A stretch of 64,000 bases of DNA from the NCBI GenBank assembly GCA_902776835.1, contig CACYRK010000001.1, positions 1 through 64,000 of the forward strand, in the 5' to 3' direction. The stretch comes from an uncultured Bacteroidales bacterium. Lineage in GTDB: Bacteria > Bacteroidota > Bacteroidia > Bacteroidales > Muribaculaceae. Below the pieces are notes generated by a model. It made no database searches. It saw only the letters and a list, made by a program, of their open reading frames with translations, and was not told the DNA's origin. Positions 1 to 9,605 of the stretch are shown one piece after another. How positions within the stretch are numbered: the first letter of the stretch is position 1; each line of letters begins with the position of its first letter. The translations under genes and the position numbers were made by a program.

Positions 1-33
1 CAATATCGCTCGCAGTAATTCCTCTGTTTTCAT
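1..33 (-). CDS. N-terminus of an unidentified host gene (partial)
   Basis: Reading leftward from an ATG at 33 gives eleven residues beginning MKTEELLRAI before the window edge. A TAGCTTTG element at 38-45 would place transcription start almost on this ATG, so the message would be leaderless or the true start lies beyond the window. Too little is visible for a function. Confidence 0.35.
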   Translation of the reverse strand, partial: MKTEELLRAIL

Positions 34-37
34 AATG

Positions 38-45
38 CAAAGCTA
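38..45 (-). promoter_or_regulatory. Bacteroidetes -7 element TAGCTTTG
   Basis: Matches TAnnTTTG on the minus strand, facing the partial gene at the left edge. No clear -33 element was identified. Confidence 0.35.
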
Positions 46-165
46 CACTATATTCGTGAACTTGACAAGACTCACCAACCGGAAATATCCGCTGACCCCG
101 TTTTTCCCAACCGAGGCAACCGCCTGAAAATCGGCAAGTTAAAAGCCAATTTTCGGGCACAAAAA

Positions 166-184
166 CGGGACAAAAACGGGACAG
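166..184. other. Candidate attL core (19-bp direct repeat)
   Basis: The 19 bases CGGGACAAAAACGGGACAG occur here, 55 bp before the integrase, and again at 42058-42076 at the end of the repressor gene. The interval between the copies holds exactly the phage-like genes. The identity is seen directly; its role as crossover core is inferred. The left copy is preceded by a further ACAAAAACGGG unit, so part of the similarity could reflect a short tandem repeat. Confidence 0.6.
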
Positions 185-239
185 CACTTCAAAATCGCTG
201 CCCCATCAGGTATAACATTATGACGTTTCCACCAAAGAA

Positions 240-1457
240 ATGTCAAAAAAAATGTGTGCATACAGCCCACGCAAAAACAAGGTTAGTACAGCGGTGCCGC
301 CGGTCACGACGGCGAGCAATGTGGCATTCGTCAAGCAATACACCCGTGCGGTGCTGCGCGAGGGCCAAGAGTGGTATATCGAGTTTTATGCCTACGACCC
401 GGCGCTGGCACGCCTGCGCCGCAAGAAAATAAAACTCAACCGTATCAAAAAGATCACCGAGCGCCGCGCATACGCCCGCGAGGTTATCGGGCGTATCAAC
501 ACGCAGTTGCAGCGCGGTTGGAATCCGTGGATTGCGAAGGATGTGGGCACGCTGCACATCTTCAGCGAGGTGTGCGATGCCTACGAGGCTTACATTGACA
601 AAATGTTCAACATCGGCTACTTTCGTAAAGAGACGTGGGCCGGCTACAAGTCTTATTTAAAGAATGTACGTGAGTACGCCAAGAGCACGCAGCAGATTTA
701 CTATCTTTACCAGTTTGACCACGCCTACATCGTCGAGTTCCTGGAATACATCTTCATCGCGCGCAACAATGGTGCACAGACACGTAACAACTACCTCGCA
801 TGGATTTCGGTGTTCTGCGGATGGTGCGTCGAGCGCAACTATTTCAAGTCTCGGCCAACCGATGGAATCTCAGCCATCGACAAACGGCATATCGTCAAGA
901 CCCGTGAGGTTATTCCTACCGATATGGTCAAGCGCATCGGTGAATGGCTGGCAGTGCATGACCGCCATTTCTTGCTGGCGTGTCATCTTCTCTATAACTG
1001 CTTCATCCGTCCGGTGGAGATGACGCGCCTCAAAATCGGCTGGATTAACATCCAGGAGGGCACCATCACCATCCCTGCCGAGGCGAGCAAGAACCGCGAG
1101 ACCATGGTTGTGACATTGCCGGTCAAGGTGCTGCACTATGCCATCGACCTCGGAATTTTCAACTCACCCGGCAGCGATTATATTTTCTCGGAGAAGTTAT
1201 TGCCAGGGCCAACACAGATTGACACGAAGATCTTCCGCGACCACTGGCAGAAGGTGCGCAAAGCGTTAAACCTGAAAAAGGAATGGCAGTTCTACTCGCT
1301 GAAGGACACGGGCATCACCGAGATGCTTGACAGCCATATCGCGAGCATCACCGTGCGCGACCAGGCCCGGCATTCGTCGCTGGCCATCACCGAACTTTAC
1401 ACGCGCCACATGCGCAAGGCCAACAAGGATGTGCTTGAATGGGAAGGCTCACTCTGA
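240..1457 (+). CDS. int: Prophage integrase (tyrosine recombinase)
   Basis: A 405-residue tyrosine recombinase expected to integrate and excise the prophage. An N-terminal arm-binding-like part (about 30-100) is followed by a SAM-like core-binding domain (about 105-205) and a catalytic domain (about 225-400). Visible catalytic positions are Arg257 (FIRPVEM), Lys284, His378 (ARHSS) and nucleophile Tyr387 (ELYTRH). The usual HxLR box reads YSLKD (352-356), with Lys where the second Arg is expected; the second recombinase of this phage has the same change. It lies next to attL, transcribed into the prophage, and its end overlaps the convergent tail gene by 9 bp. Met5 is an alternative start. Confidence 0.93.
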   Translation: MSKKMCAYSPRKNKVSTAVPPVTTASNVAFVKQYTRAVLREGQEWYIEFYAYDPALARLRRKKIKLNRIKKITERRAYAREVIGRINTQLQRGWNPWIAKDVGTLHIFSEVCDAYEAYIDKMFNIGYFRKETWAGYKSYLKNVREYAKSTQQIYYLYQFDHAYIVEFLEYIFIARNNGAQTRNNYLAWISVFCGWCVERNYFKSRPTDGISAIDKRHIVKTREVIPTDMVKRIGEWLAVHDRHFLLACHLLYNCFIRPVEMTRLKIGWINIQEGTITIPAEASKNRETMVVTLPVKVLHYAIDLGIFNSPGSDYIFSEKLLPGPTQIDTKIFRDHWQKVRKALNLKKEWQFYSLKDTGITEMLDSHIASITVRDQARHSSLAITELYTRHMRKANKDVLEWEGSL

Positions 1458-3410
1458 TATGCGGTAGAACGTGCCTTTCTTTAGTTGGCTCATGCCATTC
1501 TGGTTGATGTCAGTTTTAATTTGGGCGCATAGATATTTCTTTCCCCTGATGATAAACACGGCACGCACATCGGGCATGGTGTCACTCAGAAACGAGAACT
1601 CGTATTTGCGGTGCGAATCAATCTCAATGGCAGCGGCAAGCAGTTGGCCTTGCCCATAACTGTCATTATTCAATCTTAACGACACTTCATGCCCGCTGTC
1701 GATGCGAGACCAAGTGTGCACCACATGCTGATTGGTCACTTGCCACGTCACTTTCAAGTCAAACTTGTCGATAAACGGGTGAGGTAGGTAAGGAGCGAAC
1801 TGCTGATAGTTGCCGAACCAAAAACCAACCTGCAGGTAACTGATTCCGTTATCGCCATCATTGTCTCCGGCTTTTATATTCTCAATGAGTGACGACTGGA
1901 GCAGCGTGGAGAAAGGCACAGTTGTTGCATTCGGCCGACGCCCATAGGTGTAACTCTCGCCACTGGTCGAAGTGTTGTCTGTCGTGCCCATGTCCATAAA
2001 CACGGTCTCACCCTTGTAGGAATCATCTTCGGCTGTCAATGTGTCGTCAATCCACACCGGCACAATACCTATTTCCTCTTTGTTCTCCCAGTTTTCCTCA
2101 TCGTTAATGCGGTCACCGAATATGTTGAGCGGCAACAGTCGATAAACAGTTTCATACAGGTCGCCATAAATCGGATTGGTTCCACCGGTCTTTTCTCGCT
2201 TGATGCCGTATAGTACGAAGTAAGTGTCCACGTCGGTGGCATAGTACAGACTTTGCGCCGACATGGAGCCTCGCCCCCCTGTAGATGATGCAATGTTGCG
2301 CAGCGCAGTGATGAGTTCCTGCAGAGTGTCATAGGAATAGGCATATCTTGCACCCTTATGGAAGAACCAGTAACAGGAATAGAAATTCCACATCTCATGC
2401 CCAGCATCGGCATAGCCGATGTTTCGCACCCCTTTGTATTTGCTTTCGTCATCCCTTGTGACCGTGGCGGTGAACTCGTCCACTATTTGGTTCAGTTCAA
2501 CTGTGCCGGCAGCCTGCACATTTGCGTTGCTCCACGAGAAGGTGATGCACTGCGCTTCATGGTCGATGTCAAATTCACAAAGCAGCAGTTTCTCAAGGTT
2601 TTCAAAGAACTCGTTGAGCGACCAATGGGGGAGCGTGCTTTGCCATGTGCCCAAACCCCATGCGTAAGGAGCAGTGTTAAAAGAGTAGAGATTATAGTAA
2701 TCGCTATTCATCCAATCGTCGGCCACGAAATCATACCCCAGTGCGTCGCAAATCAATTCTACAAGTTTGTATAGACGAATTTGGCACGACAAACCACTGA
2801 CCAACTCGGTATCGTCATCATCGTCCTGGGCCACGTGCCACTTGTATTGGCCGTTCACATAGTCGGCCCGGTTCTGTATGTTGCCGCTGGTGTTGTTCAC
2901 CCAGGGCAAGGCGATAACATCGCCATCGCCCCAAGCCTGTGCCGGCGATTTATATTCCATCGTGGTCTCATCGCCGGTGGCATAGCCCGGACGGGGGCGG
3001 TTCGACATACCGCCGCTGGCCTCGGCGTAGTTGTCCGGCTTCCAATATGGCATGGTGCCCAGCGGCAGTTCGTCGATGTAGCGGCTATCGAAATCCGGGT
3101 AGAAGTTCTGGAAACTGCGCTTCTCGAGGAACTGCACTTTCACCACCTCATCAGTGATGGCGGTGATGACCACGGCACCGCGCTTTTGGAAATTGTCACA
3201 AATAATCTCGGCCGCAAAGTAGATGCTATTGACATCCACATCCTTACGGTTGATGTTGCCAAAGATCGCGTCATTCTCCGGGCAGCCCAGCGGCAGTTCG
3301 ATGGAGAGCGAGTAATCGTCACGGTCCATGAACAGTCGGTTGTCCGAGTGATATTCAAAACTCGATCCGTCCTTGATGACGGCAGGTTGGTTGTCAATAA
3401 GCAGTATCAT
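1449..3410 (-). CDS. Phage tail-tip or baseplate protein
   Basis: A 653-residue protein directly downstream of the tape-measure gene (4-bp overlap), where siphoviruses encode distal-tail and tail-tip proteins. The N-terminus (MILLIDNQPAVIKDG, then a stretch containing YSLSIELPLGCPEN) resembles tail proteins of Bacteroides phages. There is no signal peptide or membrane segment. It is the last gene of the leftward late transcript and converges on the integrase. The structural assignment rests mainly on gene order; a specific domain could not be named. Confidence 0.65.
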   Translation of the reverse strand: MILLIDNQPAVIKDGSSFEYHSDNRLFMDRDDYSLSIELPLGCPENDAIFGNINRKDVDVNSIYFAAEIICDNFQKRGAVVITAITDEVVKVQFLEKRSFQNFYPDFDSRYIDELPLGTMPYWKPDNYAEASGGMSNRPRPGYATGDETTMEYKSPAQAWGDGDVIALPWVNNTSGNIQNRADYVNGQYKWHVAQDDDDDTELVSGLSCQIRLYKLVELICDALGYDFVADDWMNSDYYNLYSFNTAPYAWGLGTWQSTLPHWSLNEFFENLEKLLLCEFDIDHEAQCITFSWSNANVQAAGTVELNQIVDEFTATVTRDDESKYKGVRNIGYADAGHEMWNFYSCYWFFHKGARYAYSYDTLQELITALRNIASSTGGRGSMSAQSLYYATDVDTYFVLYGIKREKTGGTNPIYGDLYETVYRLLPLNIFGDRINDEENWENKEEIGIVPVWIDDTLTAEDDSYKGETVFMDMGTTDNTSTSGESYTYGRRPNATTVPFSTLLQSSLIENIKAGDNDGDNGISYLQVGFWFGNYQQFAPYLPHPFIDKFDLKVTWQVTNQHVVHTWSRIDSGHEVSLRLNNDSYGQGQLLAAAIEIDSHRKYEFSFLSDTMPDVRAVFIIRGKKYLCAQIKTDINQNGMSQLKKGTFYRISE

Positions 3411-6400
3411 TTGCGTTTCGATTTAGGGAGCGTGTTGTTCATCAGCCTTTGGTACTCATCTTGCGCCTCCTTGATCCCCATGTCTCCGGTAACCGTGTTG
3501 ACGGTGACAAACGGCTCGTTGAGGCGGTCGGTCAGGCGCGCCATAGTGCCGTCGTAGTTGCCCAGTGCCGCGGCCACGGCCACCATCAGTTGCTCGGTCT
3601 GTCCGTCAGAGGCAGCACCGGCGATCACGGCTGGAGCGGTGACCGAGCGCGACACGTCGGCGGGGCGCAGCGAGCCGAGCGTGTTGTTGCGCTGCGCATA
3701 GTCAAGTGCATCGATCATCGGGCGAGCCACCGGGTTGGCGAGCAGCCGCTGCGACGCCACCCACTCGCCCGCATGGACTACACCAACAGCTTTATCTTTC
3801 GGTCCCTTCGGAGTGAATCCACCCTCAGCGAAGCCCTTGGCCTCGCTTGCCTCCTGCTGTTTTTTGATGGCAGCCACCTGCACCGCACCGGCAGCGAGCG
3901 CCATTCCGGCGGCCACAGGGCCAAGCCACCACGCGATCTTTGACGCACTGGCATAGGCATTGATGGCGGCGAGAGCCGTTGAGGAGATGGCGTTCATCAC
4001 TTGCTGGGCGAACTCCTTGCGCTGTGCCTCGGCCTTGATGCGAGCCGTTTCCTTTTCTTTCTTGCGCTCGAGGGCCTTCACCTTGCGGTTGTTGCCCTCG
4101 GCCATGGAGATTTCGCGGTCATACTGCCTCTCGAGTCGGGCCACCTTGATTTCCGCCTCGGCTTGCGCCAGTTGGTTGAAACTCTGCATCATCGAAGTCA
4201 TCGAGGCGAAAGCGTTCTTAATGGTCTCGCCATACTGGTCCCAAGTGCCTTGGCCGAAGATTTTGTCAAGAGCCTTTCCAATCCAGTCTTCCCATGACTT
4301 GCCTGTAGCCTTCGCCGCATCATCGATGCTCTTAATTGCTTTTTTATATTTATTCTCAAGTTCGCTGAGTTGTTTCGCCTTTTCGTCAGGCGAGAGGCTG
4401 TCGTCATTCATAATAAGAGCCTTTCGCATCTCATAGGCTAATGTTAGTGTTTTCTTGGTCTCCTCAACCATTTTTTCACGCTTAGACTCCTCATCCTCGG
4501 CATATTTCTCCCATACCGCATCGAGTTTCTCACGTTGCGCTTTCTCATTGGCGATATATTCAGCATGCCGCTTTTGCTGGTCAGCAACGAGCCGCTGGCG
4601 GTAGGTTTCCTCCGCGCGGCGCCGTTCCTCGGTTCCCTCCTTGGTGAGCTGCGTCAAAGCCCGCAGGTGGGCGAACTCGATATTCTCCATCTGCATATCG
4701 AATGTTTCCTTTGATATGCGGTTCTGGAGGTAATCTTCCTGCACCTGTCGGCGTAGGTCTTCGTAGGCGGCATTCTCCTCGGCGATGGTATGCGCCTGTG
4801 CGCGCTTGTCGAGCTTCTGTTTCGCCTCCCAGTATTTGGCTTGTGCATCGAGCCGTTCGTTTTCGGTGAGGTCGGTTCGCTCCAGCAACTTGTTTGCATA
4901 CTCCATGTCGATTTGCTCCAGCCGCTGTTGGTGCTGCTCGTAGTCGGTCTCACCCTTGAAGTTGGCAATCTTGGCGAGGGCAATCTGCTGTTCCCGCCAG
5001 TCCTTCTCGGCCTTGAACTTGTCAACCTCTGTTGTGTGGCCACCGCCGGAACCAGTCGTTGTCTCGGAACCAGTCGTTGTCACGGAACCACGGTCGCCAC
5101 TGCCGCCGTCATAACTGTAGGCATCTTCAATGGCGGCATCAATTTCATCTTCATAAGGTTGCCATTTGCGCTCCACCTGCTGTTGATACACACGCGTACT
5201 CACATATTGGCGAGTATAAGCTGTCATCGCTTCCTGCAAGTCAGCATCATCGAAGCCTTGCTCACCGGGAATTTTGCCAAACTGTTTCTGTGTCTGCTTG
5301 GCATAGGCTCTAAAAACATAACTCTGAACTTTGTCCCACGACCTTGCGCCCGAAGCCCATGCCTCGTCGGCCGCGGCCTTAAGCCAGGCTCCACCTCCGG
5401 CAAAGCCATGGTCCCCAGCCACCTTGTCAAAATCCGCAAGACGTTGGGCTTCCCATCCATAACGCACACCAACGGTTTGCTTGAAGTCATTTTCCTTGGC
5501 CTCGAGCAGCAGTTTCGCCCTCAAGTGCTTGACAACCTCCTTATAGGCAGCAGCAACTTGTTGCGCTGTAGATTTTTCTGAAAGCAGGTTGGATAGGTAA
5601 CCACCAAATTTGTCGTTGAACTGTTTGATGAGTGCATTTCTTTTTGAACTGCCGACATTTTCAGCATTGATGGCATCGGTCAATCTCTTTACAGCCGAGG
5701 TTTCTTCGCCTATACGGGCTTCTGCCTGGCGTATGGCTTCTGCCGACTGCAACGACGCTTTTCTTAACCGTTCCTGCTCGGCTCGAGCATCCTCGGTCTT
5801 CTTCCGCAAGTTGTAAATGGCAAGAGCTGCGGCTGTCACTGCCGTTATCAGCAAACCAAACGGATTGGTCTTGATAGTGGCATTCAGCGCAGCGAATGCG
5901 ATACGGGCTGCCGTGGTTCCACTGGTGAAAGCTATCTGAGCGACACGGGCGAGTCCAAGCACATAGGTATATCCCTTCTGTATAGACGTGCCCAGGCTCA
6001 CTATTGCATTCCAGCCTGCCGTCACAACGGCGGCAGCCTTAGTTGCGGCACTGTGTGCTGCCGTGGCGATGGCCGATGCTTTGACAGCAATCGTGTAACC
6101 GGCTAGAACAATCGATAGGTTGACCAAAGCCTGTGTGTGCTGGGAGATGAATGTAACAGCGGTCGACAGGGCCTTCATCATCGCCGCTGAACTGGTGATG
6201 GCATACTTCATGGCCGGTGCCAATTTCTCGCCAAGTTCTACAGCCATTTCATTGAAGCGTTTTTTAGCCTTTTCCAACCCAGCCTGTACTGTATTGTTCT
6301 GCACGTCAAACTCTTTGGTCACAGAAGTACCTTCTTGGAATGCTTGATTTGCCATCGCTTGTTGAGCACGCACCTCGTCAATCTTACCTGCAAGCATGGT

Positions 6401-7633
6401 CAAAGTCTGCACCGAGCGCGACCCTTTCTCTCCCATGTCGGCGAGCATCGGAGCCAACACGTCAAGGTTGCCTGCATCATGCAACGTTTGGAGGAACATT
6501 AACACCGCCTCATTGGCATCAGTCTTTAGAAGCTCTGTGAACTTCTTGACCTCCATTCCGGCAGCCTCGGCATATTTTGCCGGGTCGCGGTAAAGTTTGA
6601 TTATTATCTGTCCAAGTGCGGTTGCAGACGACTCCAGTTGGGCACCGTTGGAGTCAAGGACAGCGCCGAATGCCATCAGTTGTGCCGTGGTCATCTTTGC
6701 AGTCGTTCCAGCGCCGGTCAGTCGTTGGGCAAATTCAGCAAGGTATGGCGCTGAAGCACGGCAGTTCTGCGACAACTCATTGATTACCGAACCAGTCTTA
6801 AGCAAAGCCTGCTCGGTGCCGTACCTATCTTCGTCGCCAAATGCTCCTGCGATTTTTGACAACGTCAGTGTGGCGCCCTCACCAAGGTCATCGAGTGCGA
6901 CATTGATTTGGTCGGCAGCGCGGACGAAACCCATTACATCCTCTTTGGAGGATTTACCAAGGCGGCCGGCGTCTTGCGCGAGTTGATTCAGATGTTCTCG
7001 GCTCGTTCGGGTGTCCATCTTTTTGAATTCCTCATTCAATTCCGCCACTTGTTCAGTTGTCATGCCGGTGAACTTGCGCACATTAGCCATCTCCTGGTCC
7101 ATCTCGGCATAGGCGTTAACCGCCTCACGCATGGACGCACTCAGCCCTGTTATGCCTGACCAAACCGTTTGTAAAGCGACTCCCCAGGCAAACATCTTAT
7201 CGGCGAAACGATTCCAAAGCGACTGATGGCCTTTCATTTCGTTGTTTAACTTATTGATTTCAGTCTGGACGGCTCGGATCTTCTTCATGTGTTCATCCCA
7301 AGCCTTAGAACCGCGTTCAATGCCGGCAAGTTCTTGTTTAAGTTGGCGCAAGTATTTGCGCAACTCTCCAGGTGTTGCTTTGTCAAGGCGAGAGAGTGCT
7401 CTGGTAACGTTTGGAACATTATTAGCGACCCTATTTAATTCGGTTTCAGTTGCTTTGAGTTTTTTACGGGCTTCATCCCACTCCTTTGAGCCGAGCCCCT
7501 TGCTGGGGTCGGAAGCGATGTCGAGCAATTGCTTCTTGTATTTATCCAGATCTGCACGCAGACGAGCCAACTCATCTTGAGCCGGCCGACCGTTGACGTA
7601 CAGGGTGGTTGTTGCGCTACTTGTTGTACTCAT
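3407..7633 (-). CDS. Tail tape-measure protein
   Basis: A 1408-residue protein that sets tail length and probably takes part in DNA ejection. Residues about 1-120 are heptad-rich. About 150-420 resembles the TP901 tape-measure core (AVNAYAEMDQEMANVRKF, then TSREHLNQLAQDAGRLGKS). Several hydrophobic segments lie between about 490 and 620, and a long charged coiled coil runs from about 850 to 1190. The C-terminus has another hydrophobic stretch (WWLGPVAAGMALAAGAV). The size would give a tail of roughly 0.2 micrometre by the usual length rule, which is inference. It has its own TAACTTTG promoter. Confidence 0.92.
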   Translation of the reverse strand: MSTTSSATTTLYVNGRPAQDELARLRADLDKYKKQLLDIASDPSKGLGSKEWDEARKKLKATETELNRVANNVPNVTRALSRLDKATPGELRKYLRQLKQELAGIERGSKAWDEHMKKIRAVQTEINKLNNEMKGHQSLWNRFADKMFAWGVALQTVWSGITGLSASMREAVNAYAEMDQEMANVRKFTGMTTEQVAELNEEFKKMDTRTSREHLNQLAQDAGRLGKSSKEDVMGFVRAADQINVALDDLGEGATLTLSKIAGAFGDEDRYGTEQALLKTGSVINELSQNCRASAPYLAEFAQRLTGAGTTAKMTTAQLMAFGAVLDSNGAQLESSATALGQIIIKLYRDPAKYAEAAGMEVKKFTELLKTDANEAVLMFLQTLHDAGNLDVLAPMLADMGEKGSRSVQTLTMLAGKIDEVRAQQAMANQAFQEGTSVTKEFDVQNNTVQAGLEKAKKRFNEMAVELGEKLAPAMKYAITSSAAMMKALSTAVTFISQHTQALVNLSIVLAGYTIAVKASAIATAAHSAATKAAAVVTAGWNAIVSLGTSIQKGYTYVLGLARVAQIAFTSGTTAARIAFAALNATIKTNPFGLLITAVTAAALAIYNLRKKTEDARAEQERLRKASLQSAEAIRQAEARIGEETSAVKRLTDAINAENVGSSKRNALIKQFNDKFGGYLSNLLSEKSTAQQVAAAYKEVVKHLRAKLLLEAKENDFKQTVGVRYGWEAQRLADFDKVAGDHGFAGGGAWLKAAADEAWASGARSWDKVQSYVFRAYAKQTQKQFGKIPGEQGFDDADLQEAMTAYTRQYVSTRVYQQQVERKWQPYEDEIDAAIEDAYSYDGGSGDRGSVTTTGSETTTGSGGGHTTEVDKFKAEKDWREQQIALAKIANFKGETDYEQHQQRLEQIDMEYANKLLERTDLTENERLDAQAKYWEAKQKLDKRAQAHTIAEENAAYEDLRRQVQEDYLQNRISKETFDMQMENIEFAHLRALTQLTKEGTEERRRAEETYRQRLVADQQKRHAEYIANEKAQREKLDAVWEKYAEDEESKREKMVEETKKTLTLAYEMRKALIMNDDSLSPDEKAKQLSELENKYKKAIKSIDDAAKATGKSWEDWIGKALDKIFGQGTWDQYGETIKNAFASMTSMMQSFNQLAQAEAEIKVARLERQYDREISMAEGNNRKVKALERKKEKETARIKAEAQRKEFAQQVMNAISSTALAAINAYASASKIAWWLGPVAAGMALAAGAVQVAAIKKQQEASEAKGFAEGGFTPKGPKDKAVGVVHAGEWVASQRLLANPVARPMIDALDYAQRNNTLGSLRPADVSRSVTAPAVIAGAASDGQTEQLMVAVAAALGNYDGTMARLTDRLNEPFVTVNTVTGDMGIKEAQDEYQRLMNNTLPKSKRK

Positions 7634-7656
7634 TTAACCTTGTCATTATTTTGTGA

Positions 7657-7664
7657 CAAAGTTA
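7657..7664 (-). promoter_or_regulatory. -7 element TAACTTTG for the tape-measure gene
   Basis: Matches TAnnTTTG on the minus strand about 24 bp before the ATG at 7633, directly after a hairpin terminator. It therefore opens a new transcription unit within the late region. Confidence 0.6.
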
Positions 7665-7681
7665 GTGACAATGACGAATCT

Positions 7682-7717
7682 CAAAAAAGACAAGCGACAG
7701 CCTCACGGAGCCGTCGC
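7682..7717 (-). terminator. Rho-independent terminator after the small membrane gene
   Basis: Minus-strand stem GCGACGGCT / GGCTGTCGC (one G-U) followed by TTGTCTTTTTT. The same TTGTCTTTT tail follows hairpins at 18802-18845 and 35157-35198. Confidence 0.7.
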
Positions 7718-7721
7718 CTGA

Positions 7722-7964
7722 TTATTTGAACTTGCTGTAGTCATCATACCACTTCAACTTCTTTTTGCGCTTGTGGAATCTATGCGTCTTCCAGTCGAGG
7801 TAGTCAAAATACGCTTCTTGGCATGGCTCTTTGATAATCACCCAAATGAGTTTCGCCGTAATACAAGCGACGATAATGGCACCGAAAAGCAGGAGCCCTG
7901 CTACAATCAGCATCAAGATTGTCATAGTTAATGTGCCGGGTATTTCAGGGAAATAGAAAATCAT
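7722..7964 (-). CDS. Small phage membrane protein, function unknown
   Basis: Eighty residues from the ATG at 7964; an upstream TTG start would add 18. One long hydrophobic segment (about 14-45) is followed by a basic tail (HRFHKRKKKLKWYDDYS). It lies between the Fic cargo gene and the tape-measure terminator. It could be a cargo or superinfection-exclusion protein, but nothing in the sequence decides this. Confidence 0.5.
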   Translation of the reverse strand: MIFYFPEIPGTLTMTILMLIVAGLLLFGAIIVACITAKLIWVIIKEPCQEAYFDYLDWKTHRFHKRKKKLKWYDDYSKFK

Positions 7965-8038
7965 CGCCGTTGTATTTTTACTTTTTATACTGCAAATTCT
8001 GTGCCAAAGTTTAGACAATTGTACAAATAGTTGATAAT

Positions 8039-9175
8039 TTAATTTACGATATTGAGATATTTTTCAAAAACGAAAAGTCGATTCCTGTTCTTTCCGGTAA
8101 TCTCGACCAAGATATCGTCGCCACACATTTTTTTAACCAATTCATTAGCGGCTTTATAGGTTATTCCACATATAGAAGCAGCTTGCTCTACAGTAGTAAA
8201 TGGATTTTTAAGTAGTTCATGCAGTAATGTTATTGCTTGATGGTTTCTACGACCATACTCACTTTGCAACTTATGTTCAACATCCTCTTTGAACCGTAAT
8301 ATCTCATATAGCGTTTGTGAAGCCTGGGATGCTGTCTGCTCAATCCCAACAAGGAAGTATTTAATCCACTGCTTCAAATCGTTCTTGGTTCTGATTTCGT
8401 TCAAATTGTCATAATACAGATCTTTACGCTTCTCAAAATATGTTGACAGGTATAGCAGTGGTCTGTCTAGAATTCTTTCTTGCACAAGAAACAACGTAAT
8501 CAATAATCGCCCAATTCTACCATTGCCGTCCAAGAATGGATGTATAGTTTCAAACTGGTAATGAGCTATCGCTATCTTCATCAAGGTGGGCAAACTTAAA
8601 TCGGGATTGTTTAAAAAATTCTCTAAATCCCCCATAAGTATATTCAGGTAGTCGTGATGAGGAGGGATGAATTTTGCATCCATGAGACTATTGCCCCCTA
8701 TCCAGTTTTGGCTTGTTCTGAACTCTCCGGGAAGTTTATGCTCGCCTCGCACACTATCTAAAAGCAACTTATGCGTTGATTTAATCAAGCGTGAAGATAT
8801 CGGAAACTTCTCCAAACTTCCAATGGCATGATTTATGGCAACAATATAATTATTAACCTCTTTCCAATCATCTTTTCTTTCAGGCTTAATCTCACTTTCT
8901 GGCAAGAGGGCCTCATCCATTCGGGTTTGGGTACCTTCTATGCGACTTGACACAACTGCCTCTTTCGTTACATGGAGTTGTATGTATAAGTCCAGATTAG
9001 GAACAAAACGCGAAAACGAGTTCAGTTCACCGAGCCTTATCGCAGCCCTCTCTAATAATTGAGTAATAACTGGATCATGCCACTCCCATTCATCATTTAT
9101 CATATTAGGCACAAAGAACTTATACCCATATCCTGACTCATAATGGCCAGCTTCAAAATTTTCTAAGTTTATCAT
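8039..9175 (-). CDS. Fic-domain protein (putative AMP-transferase)
   Basis: A 378-residue Fic protein. The core motif HPFLDGNGRIGRLL (212-225) has the catalytic His212 and phosphate-binding Arg residues. An inhibitory-helix motif, SSRIEGT (76-82), lies in the N-terminal Fic_N region, as in class II Fic proteins that restrain their own activity. A winged-helix-like C-terminal part (about 290-370) follows. Family members transfer AMP or other NMPs to target-protein hydroxyls. It is AT-richer than adjacent tail genes, has its own promoter, and interrupts the tail operon, so it looks like cargo. The target is unknown. Confidence 0.92.
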   Translation of the reverse strand: MINLENFEAGHYESGYGYKFFVPNMINDEWEWHDPVITQLLERAAIRLGELNSFSRFVPNLDLYIQLHVTKEAVVSSRIEGTQTRMDEALLPESEIKPERKDDWKEVNNYIVAINHAIGSLEKFPISSRLIKSTHKLLLDSVRGEHKLPGEFRTSQNWIGGNSLMDAKFIPPHHDYLNILMGDLENFLNNPDLSLPTLMKIAIAHYQFETIHPFLDGNGRIGRLLITLFLVQERILDRPLLYLSTYFEKRKDLYYDNLNEIRTKNDLKQWIKYFLVGIEQTASQASQTLYEILRFKEDVEHKLQSEYGRRNHQAITLLHELLKNPFTTVEQAASICGITYKAANELVKKMCGDDILVEITGKNRNRLFVFEKYLNIVN

Positions 9176-9194
9176 AATTCAAAGTATTTTGCCG

Positions 9195-9202
9195 CAAAGG
9201 TA
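9195..9202 (-). promoter_or_regulatory. -7 element TACCTTTG for the Fic gene
   Basis: Exact TAnnTTTG match 20 bp upstream of the Fic ATG. The predicted 5' leader is only about 13 nt. Confidence 0.65.
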
Positions 9203-9284
9203 CAATAAAAAATCGAATTATTTTACTTTGGCGCTTAAAAATAAAATAACAAATTCTTTATTTTACTTTTATATCACCAATAAC

Positions 9285-9312
9285 GTCGGCGACTCATCAC
9301 GAGCCGCCGACT
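9285..9312. terminator. GC-rich hairpin after the small late genes
   Basis: Inverted repeat GTCGGC...GCCGAC between the small-gene string and the Fic promoter. It lacks a clear T-run, so termination is uncertain. Confidence 0.35.
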
Positions 9313-9350
9313 CAATGTACAATCTTATGTCAAAAAATGTATCCTGGGGG

Positions 9351-9605
9351 TTATCTCTGCCTGGGCTTCATGGCCCAGCCGTGGCGGCCACTGGGTCCGT
9401 CGTAGCGGATTTGGTAGCCGTGTGCCACCATCACAGCGGTGACCTCGTTGGGGGTCAGTTCCACCATGTCGTCAAGGTCACGCAGGATGGAGTCTGTTGT
9501 CTTCAGCATGGCGCTGTTCTCGTCCGGCTCCCAGTTCTGCAGGTAGGCTTCGAGTGCCACCAGTGCCACGTTTACGCTCTCTTGGCTCTTATCGTTCTCG
9601 TTCAT
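9351..9605 (-). CDS. Small phage protein, unknown
   Basis: Eighty-four residues, acidic N-terminus, no recognised domain. It is the last of five tightly overlapping genes (10690 to 9351). The upstream gene's end encodes KGG, whose codons form the Shine-Dalgarno sequence AAAGGAGG for this gene, with overlapping stop and start (CAATGA). It belongs to the unit upstream of the tape measure. Confidence 0.65.
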   Translation of the reverse strand: MNENDKSQESVNVALVALEAYLQNWEPDENSAMLKTTDSILRDLDDMVELTPNEVTAVMVAHGYQIRYDGPSGRHGWAMKPRQR

